Shown here piece by piece: positions 1 through 7,057 of a DNA stretch of 11,034 nucleotides. The stretch lies in NCBI GenBank assembly GCA_903912795.1, contig CAIWIS010000909.1, positions 1 through 11,034 of the forward strand. Reading direction: 5' to 3'. Source of the stretch: an uncultured Bacteroidales bacterium. GTDB taxonomy: Bacteria > Bacteroidota > Bacteroidia > Bacteroidales > Paludibacteraceae. Every line of letters starts with the position of its first letter. The first letter of the stretch is position 1. The position numbers and the translations under genes are program-made. Under the pieces are notes generated by a model. That model was not told the origin of the DNA, did not search any database, and was given only the letters and a program-made list of their open reading frames with translations.

Positions 1-1113
1 ACCCAAATGGACGCTGCTTTGGGAAAGGTTTTAGCCCAAATCAAAAAACAGGGAATGGAGGACAATACCATTGTTTTGCTATACAGCGACAATGGAGCTA
101 CAAGTCCCGAAGTTCAAAAATTAGTTGGGAAAAAAGAACACGAAGTTCCGGGCGATGACTGGAAAAAAAGAAATGCATTGAATCTGAGAGCTTACAAATC
201 GAGTACGTATCAAAATGGCGTACGGGTACCATTATTAGTCAAATATCCCAAGATTGTAAAAGCCGGAACCCGATCTCAGTTTGCCCGCGTGGAGGATGTA
301 TTGCCTACATTGTTGGAACTTTCAGGTATAAGCGACAAAAGTATTAAACATCAACCATTTTCAGGTGTAAGTATTGCTAATAATTTGATTGACAAGAATA
401 AGGCGGTAAAAGTACCCGCTGCTTTTCGTATCAATATTGCACACGAAGGAGCTCCCCGTACACGAAAGGGGATAATAGAAAATCCATCGAATCTCAGGTT
501 TGAAGATCATCATCTCTCCTTACAAAACGAAACCTATGTTTTTCATGCATTGCCGGGAGGGAAACAAGAGTTATACGATTTAAAGACCGATGCTGCTGAA
601 AAGAATAATATTGCACTACAATTTCCTGAAATTACTAGCCGTATGGCATCCGAATGCCGTCGGCAATGGGATATTGTCATTCAAAGTGGAAGAGCTTTTG
701 GCATGCCTGCATTACAAGTTGGTCGCTTACTTTGGGATGCTAAACCGGATATGCAAAACAATTTATCGGCAGGATATGTGCAAAGCATCAAAGGAGAAGT
801 TGCAGTTGTTGCACAAGCTATTGAGGGATTTGCAAAATTGAACGATGAAGTTGTTTATAAAATTGATGTGGTAACTCCTGCAAAATATTATTTTACTGTA
901 AAAGGTAAAAATTTAAACAAGTGCAGTAGCATGGAGGTTCAATTTGGAAGCCGCATACTTACCGGAGAATTGAGTACTGCAAATGAGCTTCGATTTGGCG
1001 CTGTTGATTTGCAGAAATCCGATCAGAAGTTTATTCTGAAGTCAACTTCGAATAGCCCTACAGGCGATAAAGCCATTATAACACAACTTATTTTTTCGCG
1101 AAGTAAAAACTAA
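1..1113 (+). CDS. Sulfatase (S1/alkaline-phosphatase-like fold), C-terminal part, 5' end outside window
   Basis: The reading frame is open from the first base and ends at the stop at 1111-1113, so about 370 residues of the C-terminal part are present; the N-terminus with the formylglycine site lies upstream. Numbering from the ATG at 7, a SDNG motif sits at residues 27-30; its D28/N29 match the metal-binding pair of sulfatases. K64 followed by YQNGVRVP matches the conserved sulfate-binding Lys and the family 'Y-E-G-G-x-R-V-P' block. 'ELYDLKTDAAEKNN' near residue 188 matches the usual 'ELYDLxxDPxExxN' near the end of the catalytic domain. About 110 further residues (255-368) are rich in alternating beta-type sequence and look like an added beta-sandwich, perhaps carbohydrate-binding (inference). 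It should remove sulfate esters from a saccharide. It lies 5 bases before the next sulfatase, so the two are almost certainly co-transcribed. The internal ATG at 7 is not the real start. Sulfatase assignment is secure; substrate unknown. Confidence 0.93.
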   Translation, partial: TQMDAALGKVLAQIKKQGMEDNTIVLLYSDNGATSPEVQKLVGKKEHEVPGDDWKKRNALNLRAYKSSTYQNGVRVPLLVKYPKIVKAGTRSQFARVEDVLPTLLELSGISDKSIKHQPFSGVSIANNLIDKNKAVKVPAAFRINIAHEGAPRTRKGIIENPSNLRFEDHHLSLQNETYVFHALPGGKQELYDLKTDAAEKNNIALQFPEITSRMASECRRQWDIVIQSGRAFGMPALQVGRLLWDAKPDMQNNLSAGYVQSIKGEVAVVAQAIEGFAKLNDEVVYKIDVVTPAKYYFTVKGKNLNKCSSMEVQFGSRILTGELSTANELRFGAVDLQKSDQKFILKSTSNSPTGDKAIITQLIFSRSKN

Positions 1114-1118
1114 ATACT

Positions 1119-2621
1119 ATGATACTAAAGTCGATTACCTTAAGTACGGGTTTGGTTTTGTCTGCGATGACACAATTGAATGCCGGCAACAAAACACAGC
1201 AAAAAAGACCAAATATTGTTGTTTTTACGGTCGACGACATGGATATTACTTCAGTTAATTGCTATGGCAATCCCATGCCGGGACTTACTCCGAATATGGA
1301 TAGGTTGGCATCTCAGAGTATTATTTTCAGAAATGCTCATGTAAGTAGTGCCATCAGTATGCCCTGCCGACAATCGATGATGACAGGTTTGTATCCACAC
1401 CGTAATGGTTCGATGGGCTTTATTGAAGTTGCCAAAGATGCTTGTCCATCATTGTCGGGGATATTAATGCAGCAAGGTTATTATGCCGCGTCAATTGGTA
1501 AAGGGCGCGATTACAAAGCATTTCCGTGGAGTGAATTTCAAGACGATGGATGGAAATGGCCAGGTGATGGATGGTATAGTCGTAACCCCGATTTTTTTTA
1601 CCAAAAAGCAAAAACGGCAATTCAAAATGCCAAAGCCAAAGGACAACCAATATATCTTGGTGTAAATACTTCGGATCCACATCGTCCGTTTCCGGGCTCG
1701 GAGCAGGAAAAGGAATTTGTAGAAAAACTGCGTAAGACGAACGCAAATGCAGTAGATTATCCCGTTATGGAACCATTCTGCTCACCCGATAAAGCCTATT
1801 TATTACCTTATCTACCCGACTTGCCCGATATTCGCAAAGAAACAGCTCAGTATTATACAGCAGTGCATCGTGCCGATGTAACACTCGGAAAAATCTTACA
1901 CTTGCTTGAAGAAGAGGGTATTGCTGATAATACACTTTTTGTGTTTTTCAGCGACCACGATGCCGCAATGCCTACAGCCAAACAAAACTGCTATGCACAT
2001 TCATCCGTTACGCCTTTGATGGTTTGTTGGAAAGGAAAAATTAAACAGGGAACGGTAGATGCAACTCATTTTGTATCAACAGTTGACCTTATGCCAACAA
2101 TTTTGGAAGCTTTGGATATTCCGGCTCTCGAAAAACAGGACGGTCGCTCCATGCTTTCGTTACTCATGGGGGGAAAGCAAAAAAGCAGAAATGCTGTTTA
2201 CACTTCATACAACTATATAAGTCCGGGAGTTCAGGTTTTCCCAATGCGTGCTGTACATACCCGCGAGTGGAGCTATGTGTATAATCCATGGTCAAATGGC
2301 ATAAAAAAAAGGCTTCAGGAAAATGGAAAACCGACCGAAAACCAAAGTGGATTAACCTTTGCGGCCATACAAAAAGCAGCTTTAACCGACACAGTGATGA
2401 AAAGGCGGTTGGATTATATTCTTTTACGTCGCCGCGAGGAATTATTTGATTTGAGAAATGACCCCTATAGTTTTCATAATTTGGCTGAAAACCCAAAATA
2501 CAAAGTACAATTAAAACAAATGAGAGATTTGTTAATGAAAGATATGGTGCGTACTGAAGATCCACTGCTTAAAAGCCTAATAAACAACGAATCGTATCCT
2601 GATGAATGGAATAAGAAATAA
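1119..2621 (+). CDS. Serine-type sulfatase, secreted, 500 aa
   Basis: The first ~22 residues form a signal peptide with likely cleavage after 'LNA' and no lipobox Cys, so the protein is probably periplasmic. 'RPNIVVFTVDDMD' places the calcium ligands at D39/D40. The maturation motif is S80-M-P-C-R84 followed by QSMMTG, a Ser-type S-x-P-x-R signature; Ser80 would be converted to formylglycine by an anaerobic sulfatase-maturating radical SAM enzyme (anSME), which is not in the window. 'DPHRPF' at 186-191 supplies the conserved His188. 'SDHD' at 278-281 gives D279/H280, and K288 is the expected sulfate-contacting Lys. Oddities: Cys at the +3 motif position, and 'GKGR' at 127-130 where most relatives have G-K-x-H. 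The body (DLPDIRKE, QYY, RAD, VTPL blocks) is close to the sulfatase at 5431-6945 and resembles heparan N-sulfatase-like enzymes, but the substrate cannot be deduced. The start is set by the signal peptide; as is usual in Bacteroidota there is no Shine-Dalgarno. Confidence 0.95.
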   Translation: MILKSITLSTGLVLSAMTQLNAGNKTQQKRPNIVVFTVDDMDITSVNCYGNPMPGLTPNMDRLASQSIIFRNAHVSSAISMPCRQSMMTGLYPHRNGSMGFIEVAKDACPSLSGILMQQGYYAASIGKGRDYKAFPWSEFQDDGWKWPGDGWYSRNPDFFYQKAKTAIQNAKAKGQPIYLGVNTSDPHRPFPGSEQEKEFVEKLRKTNANAVDYPVMEPFCSPDKAYLLPYLPDLPDIRKETAQYYTAVHRADVTLGKILHLLEEEGIADNTLFVFFSDHDAAMPTAKQNCYAHSSVTPLMVCWKGKIKQGTVDATHFVSTVDLMPTILEALDIPALEKQDGRSMLSLLMGGKQKSRNAVYTSYNYISPGVQVFPMRAVHTREWSYVYNPWSNGIKKRLQENGKPTENQSGLTFAAIQKAALTDTVMKRRLDYILLRRREELFDLRNDPYSFHNLAENPKYKVQLKQMRDLLMKDMVRTEDPLLKSLINNESYPDEWNKK

Positions 2622-2660
2622 CGTTTTGACCTTTTATAGAATTACTGTCAACAATACAAA

Positions 2661-5417
2661 ATGAAAAAATCAATCACATATATTATTCTTTGCCTTAGTT
2701 TAATTGCCTCTGAATCTTCTAATCAACTTTTAGCTGGTGAGCCTGATTATTGGTGGTACAAGTTTCCTACTTACACGGATATTAATTTATTTTCTGATGT
2801 TCCTGCAAGAGTTGTTCAGGGAAATTTTGGTGCCGATTTTGCATGGGGACAATACGCTCAACGCTTGAGTCTGCGATCTACCAAATCGCAAATCTCTCTG
2901 GCAAAAACGAGTAATCCACAAGTAAAAGTAATGTCCTATATCGAAGGACTTGGGCAACCACGTTTGTATACCGCAGGTTTTAAAACGAATAATGGTGTTT
3001 TTCCAAAGTATTTGAACGAAACAGATCTTGTTGAGATGAAAAACAACGCATGGGCATGGACTGAAAGTGGATTGACAGGGGTGAATTTTAGAACATGGAT
3101 TGGTCCTCATAACTCAGTAAACAACGATGAATTTGTAAAACCCGCGTGTACACAATCAGCACTCGGTTTGCCTCCGGCAAGCTATCCCGATGGCACATCG
3201 GCTATAGGTTACAATTCTACAGGCATTTTTCCTTTGAATGCGAAATTTTTTGATGCTACAGCAGTAAAAGACATTAATGATAGTATCCCACGCGATTATG
3301 AACAGGTGATAGATGTTTCGACCAATTATCAACTCCTGCGTCCAATGCTCTATAAGGCAATTGTAGGTGAGTATTGCATAAAAACTTATGCCGGAAAAGT
3401 GGTGGGTGATTCCTTATTTGCTGGAAATATTAAAGTAAGTAAAGACCCTGCCTGTCCATATTGGTACGAATACCATCGAATAGCAGCGCGTACAATGCTT
3501 AAAAACGGTGATATTGATGGAATATGGACAGATAATTGTTCGCCCTGGAATAATTTTTCGGGACCTTATGAGCTTTTTGGAGCGTGGTCGGAGTACAAAT
3601 TTAATTTGTATCTCAAAGAAAAATACACTACAGCAGAGCTTAGCAATATGGGTGTCAGCAATATTAATACCTTTAATATCAGGGCATACATGAAGCAAAA
3701 AGCAGGTGTTTTGGGCGCAACAAGTACACAAAAAAACGACCCCAATGCCCAAATATATCTAAATACGGGTTGGTATACCGACAAAGTTTGGAATGCATAT
3801 AAAGTGTTTAAACAAAAAACGGGTGCTGACTTTTTGAAGAACCATTATACGGTTTTCAAAGAAGAGGCTGTAAAAGTAGGAAAGCCCGATTTTGCAGTAG
3901 GCGGCAATGACATTCCCATGCTGAACAATGGCTGGGTGCGCGACGACTATATGGATATTGTGTGTACCGAATTAAGTACGGATAATTCTCAAACTATTAA
4001 TTATCAGGGAGGAATGGGCTATCCTCCATTAGGTAAATATGCACCGGTTTTTCGGGCAGCACTTGAGCATCAAAAAGGACCTTATGCTATGTTTTGGTTT
4101 TATGGCCCCGACAAAACCAATGCTCCCGAAGGTGTAAGCAAAGTGTTGCTTGCCGAAGCTTTTGCAAACAGTACTTTCGTAAAAAGTGCTCCCAATTCCT
4201 GCGCCACACCTGCTGCTCACAGATGGATAAATGCTTTTGTTGAGCGTGAAGAAAATAAATTCGGTCGCAGAGTAATGAGTGCCGATATTGGCTTGTTGTT
4301 TTCGGGAAATAATTATTTTGCTATGGCATTGCCGGGGTCCATAATACCTGATAAAAATTACCAACCACATCGTCAGGATTATCTTGGGTTTGCCACTACT
4401 CTTATCGATGCTCATTTGCCATTCAGGGTGGTAACCGATTGGAAACTTACTACTGCAAATATGGCTCAGTACAAAACGTTTATCATGCCCTGTGCCGACT
4501 ATCTGAACGACAGCGTCTTGAGTATTGTACAAAAATGGGTCGAGAACGGGGGTAGATTGGTGCTTACAGGTTCGCCTGGTAAGTTTTTTGATACTGATGG
4601 TTTGTTTCAGCGAAGAGCTACACCGCTGTTTCAGAATTTAGTGGGAAGAAATATAAGCAATGCTCCCGAAATTGTAAAAAATGATGCGTTGGTTTACGAC
4701 AAAACGGTGTATACCCGTACCGTAGGAAATGGCACCGTAGTGTGGACAGCCGAGCCGGTAGGTGTAAATTATTTTAATGCCAAATATGCCACCGATGCTG
4801 CTGCAAGACGGGCATCGTTGCTCACGGCTTTGAAAACAATGATAGGTAATTCAACGATTTTTGACGGAGCATCCCTACCTGTTACTGTAGGAAGTTATGT
4901 GTGGAATGCAGCCGATGGGAATTCGGTTTTTGTTGACCTGGTAAATTACAACTACAACGAAACTACCGATGAGATTCAAAACGCTCAGAATTTAACCCTT
5001 AAAATTAAGACGATAGCAGGTAGAACAATAAGTTCGGTCACAGGTATAGCTCCCGAAGGAAATTCTAATCTGAATTACAGCACCGGAAATGGATGGACTA
5101 CAATAACAGTCCCCACACTGCAAAATTATTTGTCGGTTAAATTGCTGTATTCAAGTATTACAACTATTTCGGATGTAACTATTAAACCTAAAACTGTAAG
5201 CATTTTGCCAAATCCGGCTAAAAACGAGATAAAAATCGTTTCCGAAAATCAAATTCAAAGTGTTGATATTTACGATTTAACAGGCAGATTGATGTTGAAG
5301 AATGAATTGCTTAGTTCAAATACGCTTAATATTTCGGGTTTAGCACAGGGTGTTTATTTTGTTCATTCAAAATTTACTGATAGTAAAAAGTTTATCAATA
5401 AAATAATTGTAAATTAA
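2661..5417 (+). CDS. Secreted putative glycoside hydrolase (TIM barrel + amidotransferase-like domain) with T9SS type-A sorting domain
   Basis: This 918-residue protein starts with a signal peptide (about residues 1-25, cleaved near LLAG). Residues ~30-510 read like an alpha/beta barrel with aromatic-rich strand ends: 'DGIWTDN' at 286-292 and 'DIVCTELS' at 432-439, where E437 (codon 3969-3971) is a candidate catalytic acid. Residues ~540-665 contain 'YKTFIMP' and 'WVENGGRLVLTG', typical of the class-I glutamine-amidotransferase-like domain seen in GH42-type beta-galactosidases and in the 'hypothetical glycosyl hydrolase' families. A beta domain (~735-830) follows. The end, about 842-918 ('ILPNPAKNEIKIV', 'VDIYDLTGR', 'GLAQGVYFV', 'KIIVN'), is a classic T9SS type-A C-terminal domain, so the protein is probably exported across the outer membrane and released or anchored at the surface. 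Lying between sulfatases, it probably cuts a sulfated polysaccharide. I cannot place it in a numbered GH family. Secretion and sorting calls are strong; hydrolase activity is inference. Confidence 0.8.
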   Translation: MKKSITYIILCLSLIASESSNQLLAGEPDYWWYKFPTYTDINLFSDVPARVVQGNFGADFAWGQYAQRLSLRSTKSQISLAKTSNPQVKVMSYIEGLGQPRLYTAGFKTNNGVFPKYLNETDLVEMKNNAWAWTESGLTGVNFRTWIGPHNSVNNDEFVKPACTQSALGLPPASYPDGTSAIGYNSTGIFPLNAKFFDATAVKDINDSIPRDYEQVIDVSTNYQLLRPMLYKAIVGEYCIKTYAGKVVGDSLFAGNIKVSKDPACPYWYEYHRIAARTMLKNGDIDGIWTDNCSPWNNFSGPYELFGAWSEYKFNLYLKEKYTTAELSNMGVSNINTFNIRAYMKQKAGVLGATSTQKNDPNAQIYLNTGWYTDKVWNAYKVFKQKTGADFLKNHYTVFKEEAVKVGKPDFAVGGNDIPMLNNGWVRDDYMDIVCTELSTDNSQTINYQGGMGYPPLGKYAPVFRAALEHQKGPYAMFWFYGPDKTNAPEGVSKVLLAEAFANSTFVKSAPNSCATPAAHRWINAFVEREENKFGRRVMSADIGLLFSGNNYFAMALPGSIIPDKNYQPHRQDYLGFATTLIDAHLPFRVVTDWKLTTANMAQYKTFIMPCADYLNDSVLSIVQKWVENGGRLVLTGSPGKFFDTDGLFQRRATPLFQNLVGRNISNAPEIVKNDALVYDKTVYTRTVGNGTVVWTAEPVGVNYFNAKYATDAAARRASLLTALKTMIGNSTIFDGASLPVTVGSYVWNAADGNSVFVDLVNYNYNETTDEIQNAQNLTLKIKTIAGRTISSVTGIAPEGNSNLNYSTGNGWTTITVPTLQNYLSVKLLYSSITTISDVTIKPKTVSILPNPAKNEIKIVSENQIQSVDIYDLTGRLMLKNELLSSNTLNISGLAQGVYFVHSKFTDSKKFINKIIVN

Positions 5418-5430
5418 ATATTCAATACCA

Positions 5431-6945
5431 ATGAAGTTCTTGTTAAGTGCTGCATCACTTGGTTTTACAATGGTTTATGCAGTTACGCCAACCCAAAAGC
5501 CAAATATACTGTTAATTACTGTCGATGACATGAATTACAATTCGGTAGGAGTGTTTGGGTGTCAGGTAAAAAACACTACCCCACATATCGACAAGCTTGC
5601 CGCTGAAGGCATTCGCTTTGAGCGTGCTTTTGTACAGTGTGCAGTTTCCATGCCTTCGCGCAATGTGTTGGCCACAGGTATGTATCCGCAACGAAGCGGA
5701 TTGGAGGGTTTTAACTATATTCCGGAAGAATCGTTGGTAAAGTCTGTGTTCGAAATATTACAGGAGAATGGTTATTATACGGGTTGTATGGCAAAACTTC
5801 CCCATTGTTTTCCGAAATTGAGTGGAGAGCACAAAATTAATATGGCCATAAAAGCGGAAGAACTCAATCAAGGGCGCGAACCAGCGTTGTTTTACAAAAA
5901 AACGAAGGATTTTTTAGCAGCGACAAAGAAAAACAACCAGCCCTTTTATCTGATGTGTAATTCGCAAGATCCGCACCGGCCTTTCTACGATAGCGATGAC
6001 GTAAAGTCAGGCAAAAAAGGAGGAAATTTTTTCGGAAACCAGAAAGAACCTCAACCGTCTTATATTTATACAGAAAAAGAAGTGAATATTCCGGCATTTT
6101 TGCCTGACTTGCCTGATATCCGAAAAGAAATTACGCAATACTACAACAATGTAAAACGTGCCGACGATATTGTGGGTGAAGTATTGAAAGCCCTCGCAGA
6201 GTCGGGAATGGAAGAGAATACAATCGTTTTCTTTCTTTCGGACAATGGTATGGCTTTTCCATTTTCGAAAACAAATGTGTATTTGAACAGCAACCGCACT
6301 CCACTCATTGTGAAATGGACCGGAAAAACCAAACCAAAACAGGTTGAAAAGGATGCATTTGTAAGTGGAGTCGATTTTTTGCCAACGGTGTTGGATATTA
6401 CGGGTATAAAACAACCTTATCCCTTGGATGGCTTATCGTTTAAGAATCGCCTGACCGGAGAAAAATACACAAAGCAAAACGATGTGTATACCTTGTTTTT
6501 CTCAAATTCTGCTTTTAAAGCATACCCTATGCGTTGTTTGCAAAACAAAGATTTTGCCTATATTTTTTCTCCATGGGCTTATGCAGGGGATTATCAATTT
6601 ACTTCAGAAACAAAGATTGGACTTACCTACAAGGCAATGAAAGCTGCTTCGAAAATGAATTCTGAAATTGCCGCTCGAATTAAATTGTTCGATTTCAGGG
6701 AAACAGAAGAGTTTTATGATTTGAATAATGACCCCGATGCATTGGTAAATTTGGTAAACAATCCGGCTTACAAACCACAATTAGAAATATTTCGTGCAGC
6801 CATGGAGCAAAAAATGAAAGAAACCAACGACCATATTCTCAGTGCCTATAAATACCGCGACAATCCCGACTCACTCAAAAATTATGTAAACGCCATGCAG
6901 ATACGTGTAAATAAGCAGCGTCTACTGTCAAAAAGTAGGGGATAA
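5431..6945 (+). CDS. Serine-type sulfatase, secreted, 504 aa
   Basis: A short signal peptide (about residues 1-17, cleavage near VYA) without lipobox suggests a periplasmic enzyme. 'KPNILLITVDDMN' gives calcium ligands D32/D33. The formylglycine signature is S73-M-P-S-R77 followed by NVLATG (codons 5647-5661), a Ser-type site needing an anSME-like activator. 'DPHRPF' with His182, 'SDNG' with D271/N272, and K280 complete most of the S1 active-site set. At 121-125 the protein reads A-K-L-P-H, so Lys and His are separated by two residues rather than the usual one. The C-terminal 'FYDLNNDPDALVNLVNNP' stretch is the standard end of the catalytic domain, followed by a charged helical tail. It is a paralogue of the 1119-2621 sulfatase, sharing DLPDIRKE, QYYNNVKRAD and RTPLIVKW-type blocks, but is not interchangeable with it: the SDNG and N-terminal regions differ. 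It follows the putative hydrolase by 13 bases, indicating one transcript. Desulfation of a glycan is secure as a class call; linkage and sugar are unknown. Confidence 0.95.
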   Translation: MKFLLSAASLGFTMVYAVTPTQKPNILLITVDDMNYNSVGVFGCQVKNTTPHIDKLAAEGIRFERAFVQCAVSMPSRNVLATGMYPQRSGLEGFNYIPEESLVKSVFEILQENGYYTGCMAKLPHCFPKLSGEHKINMAIKAEELNQGREPALFYKKTKDFLAATKKNNQPFYLMCNSQDPHRPFYDSDDVKSGKKGGNFFGNQKEPQPSYIYTEKEVNIPAFLPDLPDIRKEITQYYNNVKRADDIVGEVLKALAESGMEENTIVFFLSDNGMAFPFSKTNVYLNSNRTPLIVKWTGKTKPKQVEKDAFVSGVDFLPTVLDITGIKQPYPLDGLSFKNRLTGEKYTKQNDVYTLFFSNSAFKAYPMRCLQNKDFAYIFSPWAYAGDYQFTSETKIGLTYKAMKAASKMNSEIAARIKLFDFRETEEFYDLNNDPDALVNLVNNPAYKPQLEIFRAAMEQKMKETNDHILSAYKYRDNPDSLKNYVNAMQIRVNKQRLLSKSRG

Positions 6946-6973
6946 GCGTTGCCTGCATAGGTTTTTCCACAAC

Positions 6974-6999
6974 ATACCTTTTTGATACCATAGCATACC
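6974..6999 (+). promoter_or_regulatory. Three helically phased ATACC repeats, candidate activator site
   Basis: ATACC occurs at 6974-6978, 6985-6989 and 6995-6999, so starts are 11 and 10 bases apart, about one DNA turn each. The outer two copies extend to CATACCT (6973-6979 and 6994-7000). The array ends 21 bases before the -7 box at 7021, where a -33 element would sit, and no TTG-type -33 element is found there. This arrangement suits a direct-repeat-binding activator covering the -33 region. The repeats are seen directly; the role is inference. Confidence 0.45.
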
Positions 7000-7020
7000 T
7001 GACTAACATATAGCTATAGT

Positions 7021-7028
7021 TATCTTTG
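7021..7028 (+). promoter_or_regulatory. Bacteroidota -7 promoter box (TATCTTTG)
   Basis: TATCTTTG matches the TAnnTTTG -7 consensus of the primary sigma factor in Bacteroidota. It lies 29 bases before the ATG at 7058, giving a leader of roughly 20-25 bases, and follows the operon's last stop codon at 6945. A matching TTTG/-33 box is absent at the normal spacing; the only TTTG upstream (6981-6984) is too far away. A 10-base perfect palindrome, TATAGCTATA, lies just before it at 7009-7018. Together these mark the start of a transcription unit separate from the sulfatase genes. Confidence 0.6.
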
Positions 7029-7057
7029 TATGTAGTTAAATATTAATTCGTAAGTTT

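Noticed and set aside
590..841. Open frame of 83 codons on the + strand inside the first sulfatase
   Set aside because: It overlaps a well-supported sulfatase frame and its translation has no recognisable motif or signal; it is a by-product of the real gene.
2622..2660. Separate promoter before the putative hydrolase
   Set aside because: The 39-base gap contains no TAnnTTTG box and no terminator precedes it; read-through from the sulfatase gene is simpler.
4029..4532. 167-codon open frame on the - strand
   Set aside because: It lies wholly opposite the amidotransferase-like part of the putative hydrolase and has no family resemblance. Other - strand frames (for example 1420-1746, 6007-6414, 10403-10717) are rejected for the same reason.
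6946..6972. Terminator after the last sulfatase
   Set aside because: No convincing stem followed by a T-run is visible; GTTTTTCC near 6961 lacks a preceding hairpin.
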